64,000 nt of DNA. Origin: Bacteroidales bacterium. GTDB lineage: Bacteria > Bacteroidota > Bacteroidia > Bacteroidales > UBA3663. Both the position numbers and the translations under genes were made by a program. Shown here piece by piece: positions 46,576 to 60,216 of the stretch. The stretch lies in contig JAILKE010000006.1 of NCBI GenBank assembly GCA_024694125.1, forward strand, positions 1 through 64,000. The letters are read 5' to 3'. Numbering within the stretch: position 1 is the first letter of the stretch; each line of letters begins with the position of its first letter. Under the pieces are notes generated by a model that was not told the DNA's origin, searched no databases, and was given only the letters and a program-made list of their open reading frames with translations.

Positions 46576-46995
46576 ATGAGAACAAGCGCAAAACAGCCAA
46601 GCGAATTGAGAGTACTCTCAAACCACATCTACGAGTTTCAGAAAGGAGTGCGCCAGATGGTGCTTTTCACCTGTGCCAAGAAGTACGGCGACGAGGCCGT
46701 CGAACGACTCGAAAGCCAAGGCATCCCCTACATACTGCAACCTGCCGGCAGGCAGAACGTCAATGTTTACTTCGGCCGACGCGAATGCCTGGATGCCATC
46801 AGGCTCATTGCCACTCGACCATTGAACCAACTCAGCCCCGAAGAGGACTTCATGCTCGGAGCAATGTTGGGTTATGACATCTGCGTGCAGTGCGAGAGAT
46901 ACTGCCAACAGAAAGGGCGTTGCTGCCACGGAGATGGCCAATGCTGCCACAATGAGGAATGTTGTCACGAGGGCGGTTGTTGCAAGGACAATTGA
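46576..46995 (+). CDS. DUF2023 protein with a Cys/His-rich metal-binding-like tail
   Basis: 139 residues. The N-terminal 100 match DUF2023: LSNHIYEFQKGVRQMVLFT, VNVYFGRRECLDAIRLI, RPLNQLSPEEDFMLGAMLG. The usual end CVQCERYCQQK is followed by an added tail of four CC pairs, three of them CCH (CCHGDGQ, CCHNEE, CCHEGG, CCKDN). The tail holds 8 Cys and 3 His in about 25 residues, in addition to 3 Cys before it. This suggests binding of Cu, Zn or a thiol-reactive metal. DUF2023 genes often lie beside a flavodoxin (from memory); none is here. Confidence 0.85.
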   Translation: MRTSAKQPSELRVLSNHIYEFQKGVRQMVLFTCAKKYGDEAVERLESQGIPYILQPAGRQNVNVYFGRRECLDAIRLIATRPLNQLSPEEDFMLGAMLGYDICVQCERYCQQKGRCCHGDGQCCHNEECCHEGGCCKDN

Positions 46996-47020
46996 CCCGA
47001 TTCCCATCGTAAAGAAGATC

Positions 47021-47051
47021 AAGCGACTCTCCTGAACCGAGAGTCGCTTTC
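47021..47051 (+). terminator. Terminator of the DUF2023 gene
   Basis: Perfect 11-bp stem AAGCGACTCTC (47021-47031) / GAGAGTCGCTT (47039-47049) with a 7-nt loop and a short T-run. Confidence 0.82.
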
Positions 47052-47301
47052 ATTGTATGACCATCGCCACAAACGAGAAGGAAAGCTCAATAGGCATTGA
47101 CTCAACACACCCTATGACGCCTGCGCAACCACCATCACATTCATCCCAACACACTTTATACCGACCTTAAATAGACACGTTTTCGTCAACTGCTGACACA
47201 AAAATGTATTATAAAACATAAAAAACAAGGTTTTATCCAAGAAAATTGACCCTTTCTGCAACATTTTAGCAAAAAATAATACAACTTTAACATTTTTCAC
47301 T

Positions 47302-47309
47302 TATATTTG
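47302..47309 (+). promoter_or_regulatory. -7 box of the surface protein gene
   Basis: TATATTTG followed by CACT; no good TTTG 20 bp upstream. Confidence 0.5.
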
Positions 47310-47352
47310 CACTATAATTAGCACGCAACAATAAGTATTAATAATTGCTAAG

Positions 47353-50300
47353 ATGAACACCATGTCCAAATTTTTAGACAAGTGCATAGCAACCACAGCA
47401 CTTATTTCATTATTCTTCACTACAACCCTTTCTGTCTGGGCCGAAAGCTCCGTTTGGGATGGATCCATGATCCGTTTGTCGCAAGGATCGGGCACGCCTG
47501 ATGATCCATTCCTGATCACTTCGGCTGAAGAAATGGCTTACCTTATCAGAAACTATGACTACAACGAAGGAATCTGTTACAAGAAATACTATAAATTGAC
47601 CCGAGACCTGGATATGAGAAGTACCCAGTGGACCTTCGGTTCAGCTTCGTCTGACCGTAAGTGTTTTCGCGCTCACTTCGATGGTGCAGGCCACAAGATT
47701 TCCAACATTGAGGTAACCCTGAAGGACTCTCCAGGCGAATGTCACTATGGTCTCTTCCCCCAGTTGGGCGGTGATTCGGAATTTGAATCCGTCATCGAGA
47801 ACCTCGAGGTCGAGAACATCCACTTCGTACGTACCACAGGTGATGCAACCGGTACGTACAATTTCCGTATCGGCGGTCTGGTCGGCAAGATGTATAGTCA
47901 CTCACGCATCACCAACTGTCTGGTACACGGTTTCACGGTGACGGACTACGGCACCGACGTAAACCTGCACCCATCGTCCAGAATCTCTGCATGCCCATTG
48001 GTCGGCACCGTGCTCGATTACTTTGGCGAGGTACAGAGTTTCTACGAGGATGCCAGCGTCGTCATTGAGCACAGCTACGGTTACGGCAACCCTGACTTGA
48101 CCCACTTCCACGGCCGCGATGACCAGTTCTACTACACCAAGGCTCAGGGCATCAAGCACAACGAAGGTTACTCATACAACGAGATTAACTGGCACGCTAT
48201 CAACGAGAACGAGCGTTCGTTCTCTTTCCTCAATGTCAGCGTCGGTCCATCCATGACCGGAACCAAGTTCCTCTATGAAGGAGTCTTCACCCGCGAGCGC
48301 AACCACACTTACACCTACCACTGGTCTATAGATGGTGTCCGACTGGGTGACTACAAGACCTCTTCCATCATCGCCGAACCGAAACCATATCAGCAGCGAC
48401 TCAGTTTGACTGTGTACGACAATGGTATTGAGGCAGGTAGCGGTGGTATATTGATCGAGCCTGACCAGTATGACCTCTCCATATTGCCCGAGGATGAAGC
48501 ATCCGCCAAGCGCAACAAGAAAGGTCTGCACACTGTACAGGCGCAGATTACTGCTGTGAGTGGACTGGAAATCAAGGAAGAGGACTTCGAGTTCTCTTGG
48601 CAGGACCTGACAGACAACTTCAACGAGGTATCGACCAGTTCTACCCTTACGGACGCCAAGGATGGACACACATACCTCCTGCTTGCTACCCACCGACTGA
48701 ACAAGGCTGCTCGCTTCTCAATCGTCAAGTCGTTCACCAACCCGATCTATGTCTGCAACCAGGGCATCAGCGCATCGGACGTCAATACCTATACCAGCAA
48801 TGGCAAGACCTACAAGGTAGGAAATGACCGCAACGACGGACGTACCCCCGAGACTGCAGTCCGTACCTTGAAGCGCGCATACGAGCTGATCTCTTCGACA
48901 GACAAGGGTGGCAGCATCGGCAAGAATGTCATCATCGTGATGGGAGCCTACGAGGAATACGATTTCACCGAATACCTCGATAGCCACTGCACGATGGCCA
49001 ATGCAGCATATTTCTCCAAGAATAAACCTGCTATCATCACTGGCCGATATGACAGTTTCAAGAACGGACGTCTTCTCTTTGCCGGTCTGAGCATCCGATT
49101 TGATGCCGATACCCGTTTCGAGCAGATCAACCTGAGCGGTGCTTCGTTCAGCAGGAACGACCTTCCTAACCAGACCAAGGTGTTTGCCTGGGGCCACAAC
49201 CTCACGATGGGATACGGCATCTTCGTCAGTGGTTATAAGATCATGGACTATACCCTGGGTCTGGATGAAGGTGTGCTTGCTCCTGCTATCACCCTCTACG
49301 GCGGCGTCCTCAACAACAATGACCCAGACTATGTCCACAAGGAGAATACAGTAACCGTGCTCTCGGGCACCTACGGACGTATCATTGCGGGCGATGGTTA
49401 TACATTGCAGATGGAACGCACCGGTAATATCTCCGGTTCTCCCCAGCATCCAGTCCGCACCCATATTGTCTGCGATGCATCCAACTACTACAATCCTTGG
49501 CACAACCAGTACGATATCGCCCTCATCATTGGTGGACAGGCCGACGGTACTGTATTTGCTGATACCCGTATCGAGATCAAGGGCAGTAGCCACATTGGAC
49601 GTATAGTAGGTGGCAATGTCGGATTCGGTCGTATTGTACAGGGCCGACCTGCGGACAGTTTCTTCGGCAAGAGCGAAGTGACCGTGACAGACGGCGCGGT
49701 TACGGAAGTTTTCGGTACCAACCTCGGTCGATATGGACACATCCTCTATGCCGACGAGACCGATCACGATTCGTGCGTCACATACTTCTACGGCAAGTCG
49801 TACCTGAACCTGCTGGGCGGCACAGTATATAACACGATTTATGGTGGTGGAGCAGCCTGCGTATGCGGTCTGGATTACGACAGTACCAATCATACAGCCG
49901 ACCCCCACATCCCATATTGGAAGAACAACAAGATTGTGTTCGGCACCTACAAGGAGGCCAAGGACAAGATGCCTATCGTACAACTGCGCGGCAATGAGAC
50001 CTTGGACCTGAGCAAGACAGAGTTACACATCAACATCGGAGGAACAGCACGTCTGATGGGTTCCGTCTATGGCGGCAGTATCTCGTTCAGTTCTCTCCTA
50101 CCTACCCACCAGGCAGGATGTCAGTCGGGCAATATCTACGCCGATACATATATAGATATGGATGGTGGCGTGGTCGATGGATATATCTTCGGCGGATGCC
50201 GTGGTAACCTGGCATATTTCGACGACAGTGACCATAGTGGTTTCCCCTATGCCAATGGAATACAGACGGACAAGATGTTCTTCTCCAAGATAGCACAGAT

Positions 50301-51219
50301 GTTCGGCAATACCCACGTCACTGTGACTGGCGGAGAGGTCAAGGGCAATATCTTCGGTGGTGGAGAAGGTCCATACCACCGTGCCATAGCCTTCGACAAT
50401 CTGACCAATGCCGTTGATCTTGTAGCTACCACATACGGCAATACACAGGTCAACATCGGCGGTAGTGCAGTCATCCGAGGCTATATCTTCGGTGCAGGCA
50501 ACTATGCACACGTCTATCGTTCAGGCGGCGAGATCAACCCCGAATTGGCAGGCAACGTAGAACTGAACGTCTTCGGTGGCAAACTGCATTCAGCAGTAAT
50601 TGGTGCAGGACACGGACATCGTGATGACCTCGATGCAAAATCTATCTACACCAAGGTAGGCGGCGACGTACACGTCAATGTGACTGGAGGATACTTCTAC
50701 CCCAACACAAGCCGTCCACAGTACATCGAGGACCGACGCATCTACGGCGTGGCTTGCGGTGGATTTGTTTCGAGCACCGTGCGTGGCAATACCTACCTGA
50801 ACATTGAGTGCAACCCATTCCCAGACATTCTGAAGAATGACTCAACCGTAACTGCCGAGGATATGATTCTCTGTGCGGGCGGATATGCCAAGGACTGTGC
50901 CGTAGTAGGAAGCGCACATCTCCGTGTGGACTCACGCGATTCAGAGAAGATAGACCGAGTATATATGGGCGGAATATTCGGCTCTGTACGCACCACACAC
51001 GCCAATATCCTGAGCGGCAAGATTGACCGTCTGTATGGTTCCGGCCGACGTGGTCGCGTAGATACCGACCATGTATATATCGAGGTAGGTTCGGAGAACG
51101 ACTCAATCAGTAATTCCACCATTGTCATAGACAATATATACGGCGGCACACAACTCAAGAAGACCCACATCAACATACATGGTGGCGAGGTTCTCAATAT
51201 CCTGCGTCCTGAGTTATAA
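47353..51219 (+). CDS. Large secreted repeat protein, beta-helix-like
   Basis: 1288 residues with a signal peptide (IATTALISLFFTTTLSVWA). The N-terminal part resembles GLUG-type modules (GTPDDPFLITSAEEMAYLIR, YKLTRDLDM, FRAHFDGAGHKISNIEV). From about residue 640 to the end, a unit with G-G-x-V-x-x-x-I-F/Y-G-G-G recurs (GGTVYNTIYGGGAACV, MDGGVVDGYIFGGCRG, VTGGEVKGNIFGGGEG, VFGGKLHSAVIGAGHG), as expected of a beta-helix with one turn or more per unit. It ends without a recognisable sorting domain. It is a probable adhesin or surface protein; ligand unknown. Single-gene unit. Confidence 0.78.
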   Translation: MNTMSKFLDKCIATTALISLFFTTTLSVWAESSVWDGSMIRLSQGSGTPDDPFLITSAEEMAYLIRNYDYNEGICYKKYYKLTRDLDMRSTQWTFGSASSDRKCFRAHFDGAGHKISNIEVTLKDSPGECHYGLFPQLGGDSEFESVIENLEVENIHFVRTTGDATGTYNFRIGGLVGKMYSHSRITNCLVHGFTVTDYGTDVNLHPSSRISACPLVGTVLDYFGEVQSFYEDASVVIEHSYGYGNPDLTHFHGRDDQFYYTKAQGIKHNEGYSYNEINWHAINENERSFSFLNVSVGPSMTGTKFLYEGVFTRERNHTYTYHWSIDGVRLGDYKTSSIIAEPKPYQQRLSLTVYDNGIEAGSGGILIEPDQYDLSILPEDEASAKRNKKGLHTVQAQITAVSGLEIKEEDFEFSWQDLTDNFNEVSTSSTLTDAKDGHTYLLLATHRLNKAARFSIVKSFTNPIYVCNQGISASDVNTYTSNGKTYKVGNDRNDGRTPETAVRTLKRAYELISSTDKGGSIGKNVIIVMGAYEEYDFTEYLDSHCTMANAAYFSKNKPAIITGRYDSFKNGRLLFAGLSIRFDADTRFEQINLSGASFSRNDLPNQTKVFAWGHNLTMGYGIFVSGYKIMDYTLGLDEGVLAPAITLYGGVLNNNDPDYVHKENTVTVLSGTYGRIIAGDGYTLQMERTGNISGSPQHPVRTHIVCDASNYYNPWHNQYDIALIIGGQADGTVFADTRIEIKGSSHIGRIVGGNVGFGRIVQGRPADSFFGKSEVTVTDGAVTEVFGTNLGRYGHILYADETDHDSCVTYFYGKSYLNLLGGTVYNTIYGGGAACVCGLDYDSTNHTADPHIPYWKNNKIVFGTYKEAKDKMPIVQLRGNETLDLSKTELHINIGGTARLMGSVYGGSISFSSLLPTHQAGCQSGNIYADTYIDMDGGVVDGYIFGGCRGNLAYFDDSDHSGFPYANGIQTDKMFFSKIAQMFGNTHVTVTGGEVKGNIFGGGEGPYHRAIAFDNLTNAVDLVATTYGNTQVNIGGSAVIRGYIFGAGNYAHVYRSGGEINPELAGNVELNVFGGKLHSAVIGAGHGHRDDLDAKSIYTKVGGDVHVNVTGGYFYPNTSRPQYIEDRRIYGVACGGFVSSTVRGNTYLNIECNPFPDILKNDSTVTAEDMILCAGGYAKDCAVVGSAHLRVDSRDSEKIDRVYMGGIFGSVRTTHANILSGKIDRLYGSGRRGRVDTDHVYIEVGSENDSISNSTIVIDNIYGGTQLKKTHINIHGGEVLNILRPEL

Positions 51220-51281
51220 GTAGTCATTCAAAATCATTTTATACATAAAGTATTGTCAAGACTACAATCTAAGAATTAGAT

Positions 51282-51335
51282 AAAATGAAATCGGACAGAT
51301 ATCTATTATCAGATAATCTGTCCGATTTTCATTTT
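51282..51335. terminator. Bidirectional terminator between surface protein and MBL genes
   Basis: AAAATGAAATCGGACAGAT (51282-51300) pairs with ATCTGTCCGATTTTCATTTT (51316-51335), about 19 bp with one bulge. Confidence 0.85.
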
Positions 51336-51431
51336 CCGAAGAAAGTCACGAAGAGTGACAAGAAAGACCGAGGAGATTAAGACCGGTCGAAACTGATTGA
51401 GACGACCTATAAACTCAATCTGTTTGAGTTA

Positions 51432-52196
51432 TTATTCAGCGCCGTTCCATTGCAGAGTCTCACCCTCGTAGGCGATGCTCCAGAAGGGAATATGCAGCGG
51501 GTCCGTAAATTCCTTCATACGCCAAGCACTTTCAAAACCGCTTACTACAAAGTGCATAGGCACAAAGAGACCGACCTGGAACTGAGAGATAAACTGCCGA
51601 GCACCTCGAGTATAACCATTACCTACGCGCCCATCGACAGGAAACATCACGATGTCAAAGGCATCAGCGACCTTGCGGATATCCTTGAGTTCGCCCAGGA
51701 ATTGCTTCTCATCCTTGAGTGGGTCAATCTCACCGAACTCCTTACTGATGATTGTTCCTCCCGCATAGTCCTCGGTCAGGAACCGGGCATACCAGTTATT
51801 CAGGTCGCCGGCATGGAACAGACGTCTACCATCCGCCTCCACTATCCACGATACGCCACTGTCGTTACTACCCAGGGCCCAAACACGGATGCGTTCGTCC
51901 TGCCATTGTCCGCCCTTTGCCAACCACACATCAGCCTCCTCACGTTCAGCACGACGGTGGCGCAGGATATCCTTGGACAATATGTAGATCAAGTCCGAAG
52001 GTCTCATATTGCGCCAGGCAAAGATATCCCGACAAAAATGATCTTCGTGGAAATGACTGGCAAAGACATAAACAGGCTTATCACCGGCAATCAGTCCAGG
52101 CACGACCCCAGCAGGATCTCTCCAACAATCAAAGATCAGAATACAGGAATCGCACTCTACGGCAAAGCCACTATGAAAAATGTAAGTCAGTTTCAT
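51432..52196 (-). CDS. MBL-fold metallohydrolase (UlaG/L-ascorbate-6-phosphate lactonase-like)
   Basis: 254 residues from the ATG at 52196, the family start (MKLTYIFHSGFAVE). Metal site SHFHEDHF (HxHxDH-like), FHAGDLNNWY with the bridging Asp, and PMHF near the end. It is a soluble hydrolase of unknown substrate. It lies behind the MFS gene in the purL run. The frame is open to a GTG at 52229 that overlaps the MFS stop, but this adds only unrelated residues. Confidence 0.85.
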   Translation of the reverse strand: MKLTYIFHSGFAVECDSCILIFDCWRDPAGVVPGLIAGDKPVYVFASHFHEDHFCRDIFAWRNMRPSDLIYILSKDILRHRRAEREEADVWLAKGGQWQDERIRVWALGSNDSGVSWIVEADGRRLFHAGDLNNWYARFLTEDYAGGTIISKEFGEIDPLKDEKQFLGELKDIRKVADAFDIVMFPVDGRVGNGYTRGARQFISQFQVGLFVPMHFVVSGFESAWRMKEFTDPLHIPFWSIAYEGETLQWNGAE

Positions 52197-52228
52197 ATTC
52201 CATAGATATCTATTGCACAGGTCCGTCA

Positions 52229-53418
52229 CTACTTGATTTCACGCAGATACAATCCCTTGCACCACACAAAGAAAGAGACCACTCCGATAACCTGGACCAA
52301 GGCAGCCAGCCAGAAGGCAGACTCATAGCCCCACCATCCAGCCAAGACACCTCCTAATAACGTACCCAGTCCTGCGCCTGCATCCCAGGCAGCGAGCTGG
52401 GTACTGTTGGCTACTCCCCTACGTCGGTCACCCGCCATATTGACGAACATCATCTGCATTGAGGGGAACATGTGTCCATTGCCGAACCCCACAATCAAAG
52501 CACTGGCATAGTAAGCCACTGGGTGATGGACCGCAGCAAAGAGCAAGAAACCGAAAGCCGAGACACAAATACCCTCAGCACAGTTCTGCCATATACGGCC
52601 GCGGCGCAGTTGTCGGCTGCCAGTCAGTCGCGACACAATCAGTCCACCACTCAGCACGGCGAAGAATATACCCGTATGGCCAGCCGTATCGGGATGCTGC
52701 ACACTATATATGGCCAGATAGGTAGCCACTACACTGTATGCCATACCGTAGCACACTTGATTCAAGGCCAATGGCCAGGCATTGCTCAGGAAGAGCTTAG
52801 AGTACCACGACGTGCGCATCTGCGACTGAGGCACAGCCATGAAGGGAGCCTGGGCAGGCAGATGAATACAGGCGTCAATGACCAGACCACAGAATGCCAC
52901 AGCCATAGAGAGACCGAAGAGCAAATCGAAATTGTGGAAACTATTATAGAGCAGCAGACCGACAGTCGGAGCTATTGCCGTAGCCAGGTTGTTCGACAGT
53001 CCGTAGTAGCCTATACCCTCAGCCCTGCGGCTGTTGGGCAGCACGTCTATAGCCACCGTGCTGTTGGCCACACTGGTCAGGCCGAATGGTGCACCATGCA
53101 GCGTACGGACCATAGCAAACAGCAGCAGGCTGCCAGCCAGTATATACCCGGCGAAAAAAGCGAAGAGCAGGAACCACGACCATACCAGCACCTGTTTGCG
53201 GGGCAGAGTATCGACCATATAACCACTGCCAGCACGCGACAGCATGGCCAGCCAGGTATAACCGCTCAGCACCACCCCTATCACATCAGTGCCAGCGGCG
53301 AACCTCTCATGCAGATAAATCGGCAAGAGAGGAACGACGAGCATAAATGAAAAGAAGAGCATGAAGTTTGCACTCCATGCCTTCAAATATTCTTTGTTCC
53401 AAAGACGTTCGTTATTCA

Positions 53419-53419
<1 letters not shown>
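52229..53419 (-). CDS. MFS transporter (12 helices)
   Basis: 396 residues. The N-terminus (FMLFFSFMLVVPLLPIYL) and the motif A region (SGYMVDTLPRKQVLVWSW) fit major facilitator exporters. The start overlaps the purL stop by one base (TAATG), so translation should be coupled. Substrate unknown. Confidence 0.9.
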
Positions 53420-57186
<3,767 letters not shown>

Positions 57187-57293
57187 TTTGTTGAAAAGAT
57201 TATGAAATTATAAGTATGGATATATTTTCCTTAATAAACGTGCTAAATGCCAAGTTTGGTGGTTCAAAAGAGACATTTACCTAAACGTGGGTG

Positions 57294-57301
57294 CAAAAAT
57301 A
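57294..57301 (-). promoter_or_regulatory. -7 box of purL
   Basis: Minus-strand TATTTTTG followed by CACC; the nearest TTTG (57326-57329) is 24 bp upstream. Confidence 0.5.
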
Positions 57302-57345
57302 ACAAAAAATTTTGAAAGGAATGCACAAAATTAGGAAATTATCGT

Positions 57346-57353
57346 TATATTTG
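57346..57353 (+). promoter_or_regulatory. -7 box of the LysE-type gene
   Basis: TATATTTG, divergent from the purL box; no clear -33. Confidence 0.5.
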
Positions 57354-57399
57354 CCCAAAATTTATTGAGAAAACTAAAATCCGTCAACTACAACCGACA

Positions 57400-58116
57400 A
57401 TGGAAGGCATTATAGCTGTAACTATATTGACTGTTTTATGGGGTATCGTATTTGGGGTGTTGGTATCGGCGCCTATGGGACCGACTGGCATCCTGGTCAT
57501 ACAGCGCACCCTCAACCGTGGGTGGCTGCCTGGCCTGTTCACAGGACTGGGTGCTGTATTGAGCGACCTGTTCTATGCCCTCCTCTCCACCTTTGCGGTC
57601 AGTCTCATCGTTGATTGGATAGACCACAACCAGACATTGCTCTACTTCACCGCGGGCATACTGATAGCCACCTACGGCATCTATCTGTGGCGCAGCAACC
57701 CTGCTTCGGCGCTCAATACCAAGGAGGCTACCCCCTACGCCAAACTCTCCATCGAGGTCCGCACCATCAGTCGTTTCCCGGGCTGGAGTGTGATGAAGTT
57801 CTTCTTTTCGGGTTTTGCGCTCACTGTGAGCAATCCTGCCATTGTCTTCTTTTTCCTGCTGCTCTTTTCGCGCGCAGGCTTTATATTTGTAGCAGCCGAG
57901 GACCATTGGGGCATCTATCCCCTGTTCTTCATCAGCATCGTGGCTGGTGCCATCAGCTGGTGGCTGCTCATCACCTGGGTCATCAACAAGGTGCGCAATC
58001 ACTTCAAGCTCAAGACGCTCAAGGTGATCAATCGTTCCATCGCCGTCATCATGTTCTTCATCGCAGTATGGGGCTTCGGTAATGGAATCTACGCCCTGGT
58101 TACAGCCCAGCAATAA
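57400..58116 (+). CDS. LysE-type translocator
   Basis: 238 residues with about six membrane helices. The N-terminal GVLVSAPMGPTGILVIQRTL is the family motif. A charged central loop (about residues 100-125) separates two halves. Such proteins export amino acids or other small molecules. It ends 4 bp before a cobalamin riboswitch, so any promoter for the B12 locus must be inside or before this gene. Confidence 0.87.
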   Translation: MEGIIAVTILTVLWGIVFGVLVSAPMGPTGILVIQRTLNRGWLPGLFTGLGAVLSDLFYALLSTFAVSLIVDWIDHNQTLLYFTAGILIATYGIYLWRSNPASALNTKEATPYAKLSIEVRTISRFPGWSVMKFFFSGFALTVSNPAIVFFFLLLFSRAGFIFVAAEDHWGIYPLFFISIVAGAISWWLLITWVINKVRNHFKLKTLKVINRSIAVIMFFIAVWGFGNGIYALVTAQQ

Positions 58117-58120
58117 TCAT

Positions 58121-58212
58121 CGACGTACGTCGGGGGAATCCGGTCAGAGTCCGGAGCTGTCCCGCAACTGTAGGCGGTCCCATTGACCGCGAGTCAGAAT
58201 GCCTGTCGTACG
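58121..58212 (+). ncRNA. Cobalamin (B12) riboswitch
   Basis: The core reads GGGGGAATCCGGTCAGAGTC, then CCGGAGCTGTCCCGCAACTG and TAGGCGGTCCCATTGACCGC, which is the typical cobalamin aptamer with its P6-P8 GCAACTGTA segment. GAGTCAGAATGCCTGTC follows as the 3' part. Outer CGTACG arms (58124-58129 and 58207-58212) form P1. It lies in the leader of btuB and should repress it when B12 is plentiful. The aptamer is short for the class. Confidence 0.88.
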
Positions 58213-58257
58213 CCATTTTCTATTAAAGTGCTATTCCGCGAGCGACGGATTGTACCT

Positions 58258-60216
58258 ATGCTTTTTACATTTCTCACCGATGCTCTGCTCATAGGCAGCA
58301 GCATTCTTTCCGACACATGTGACGTACGCCCTCTCAACGAGGTTGAGGTGGTGCAGGAACAGCGTTTCAGGGAGGTTCTTTCGGGCCGACGGCTCGAGGG
58401 TGCTGACTTGGAGCGCCTCAGTGCGTTGTCAGTGGCCGATGTGCTGCATCAGTTTGCCGGCATACAGGTACGCGACTACGGCGGGATTGGGGGCATCAAG
58501 ACGATCAATGTCCGGAGCATGGGCAGTCAGCACACAGGCATCTGCTACGACGGCACCGAGTTGGGCAATGCGCAGAACGGGCAGATAGACCTGGGACAGC
58601 TCTCCATGGACAATATCGAGTCCGTGCAGTTCTGCCCTGGCCAGCGCAGCGCCATCTTCCAGTCGGCATCCGACTTCGCGCACGCCAGTACCGTCTATCT
58701 ACGTACGCGCACGCCGCACTTTGCTCTGGGCCAACGCAGGCATCTGCGTTTCCGCGCACAGGGTGGTTCCAGTGCCCTGCTGCGGCTCTCGGCGCTGTGG
58801 CAGCAACGGCTCGGGTCGCGCCACACACTCTCGCTGCACGTCGAAGGTCTCTCGGCCGATGGTCGTTATCCCTTCCGTTACCGTCGTCTCAACTACGACG
58901 GTTCCGTGGCGTACGATACTACTGCCACCCGCCGCAACGGCGATGTGCAGTCCCTGTTGGCCGAGGTCAACGTGACCGGCTCGCACGCTGATGCCTTCTG
59001 GCGGCTCAAGGGCTATACCTACCACAGCAACCGCGGCATACCGGGAGCCATCGTGAACAACGTGTGGCGGCGTGGCGAACGGCAGAGCGACCACAACACA
59101 TTCTTTCAGGGACAATGGCAGCGGGATTTGGGTCCCACTTACAGCATGCGCGTGCAGGGCAAACTGGCCTGCTACGGCACACATTACGTCAATCGCGACA
59201 CGACACAGTACATGACCGACGTCTGCTACACGCAGTTGGAGGGCTACTGTTCCACCAGTCATGTCTGGTCGCCCCTTCCCTGGTGGAGTTTTTCATTGAG
59301 CTACGACTACCGCTACAACCGTCTGGAGTCCGATGCTCCCCTCTTCGATACAGTACATCGTCATCAGCACCTACTGTCGGCTGCCACGGCCGCCAGCTGG
59401 GGCGCTTTCCGTGCGCAGTTCAGTCTGCTGCAGACGTGGAGCCGGGACCATCATCCGCTCCGCTCTGCCCCGTTGTACGACCGCAGGACCCCCGCACTGA
59501 TGCTGCACTGGCAGGCACTGGACGGTCTATCGATCCAGGCATTTGCCAAGCGCAGTTTCCGTCTGCCCACATTCAACGACCTCTACTATACCGATCTGGG
59601 CAATGCCCTGCTCCGCCCCGAGACGGCTGACCAGTACAATATCGGTGCCCGATACGCCGGGCAGTGGCAGTCACTGGGCCGATGGTCCCTCCAGTGCGAC
59701 CTGTACCACAATGCCGTCCGGGACAAGATCATTGCCTACCCCAAGGGGCAGCAGTTCCGTTGGACCATGCTCAATCTGGGACGGGTCAGCATCAACGGAG
59801 CGGACCTGCAACTGGACCTGCACCGTGACCTGCCTCGCTGGGGCTACTCCCTGTCAGCACAATATACCTACCAGCAGGCCATCGACGTGACCTCGGCGGC
59901 CGACTCCTACTACCGCGACCAGATACCCTACATACCGCACCACAGCGGCACTCTCACCGTGACGGGCAGTTACCTACGTCGCTGGATCCTCACCTACATC
60001 TTCACCTATGTGGGCGAACGGTACAGCCAACAAGAGAATATTTCCTACAATCATCTCCAGCCCTGGTACACCAGCGACGTACACCTTCAGTACGAGCAGG
60101 GACGTTACCGAGTGTTGGCCGAGGTGCTCAATGCGCTCGACCAGCAGTACGACGTCATAGCCAATTACCCCATGCCGGGGCGCAATTTCCGTCTTTCGAT
60201 ATGCATACATATATGA
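58258..60216 (+). CDS. btuB: BtuB-like TonB-dependent outer-membrane B12 receptor
   Basis: 652 residues from the ATG at 58258; earlier in-frame starts lie inside the riboswitch. Plug domain: LSVADVLHQFAGIQVRDYGG, then GGIKTINVRSMGSQHTGICY. The barrel has alternating aromatic strands and ends PMPGRNFRLSICIHI. The N-terminus is a weak signal peptide (LFTFLTDALLIGSSIL). It imports cobalamin with TonB energy. The next gene overlaps by ATGA. Confidence 0.92.
   Translation: MLFTFLTDALLIGSSILSDTCDVRPLNEVEVVQEQRFREVLSGRRLEGADLERLSALSVADVLHQFAGIQVRDYGGIGGIKTINVRSMGSQHTGICYDGTELGNAQNGQIDLGQLSMDNIESVQFCPGQRSAIFQSASDFAHASTVYLRTRTPHFALGQRRHLRFRAQGGSSALLRLSALWQQRLGSRHTLSLHVEGLSADGRYPFRYRRLNYDGSVAYDTTATRRNGDVQSLLAEVNVTGSHADAFWRLKGYTYHSNRGIPGAIVNNVWRRGERQSDHNTFFQGQWQRDLGPTYSMRVQGKLACYGTHYVNRDTTQYMTDVCYTQLEGYCSTSHVWSPLPWWSFSLSYDYRYNRLESDAPLFDTVHRHQHLLSAATAASWGAFRAQFSLLQTWSRDHHPLRSAPLYDRRTPALMLHWQALDGLSIQAFAKRSFRLPTFNDLYYTDLGNALLRPETADQYNIGARYAGQWQSLGRWSLQCDLYHNAVRDKIIAYPKGQQFRWTMLNLGRVSINGADLQLDLHRDLPRWGYSLSAQYTYQQAIDVTSAADSYYRDQIPYIPHHSGTLTVTGSYLRRWILTYIFTYVGERYSQQENISYNHLQPWYTSDVHLQYEQGRYRVLAEVLNALDQQYDVIANYPMPGRNFRLSICIHI

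Larger units (their letters stand above)
46996..47352. other. 357-bp intergenic region before the surface protein gene
   Basis: It holds the DUF2023 terminator (47021-47051) and a -7-like box (47302-47309). The remainder is AT-rich without a gene. Confidence 0.6.
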
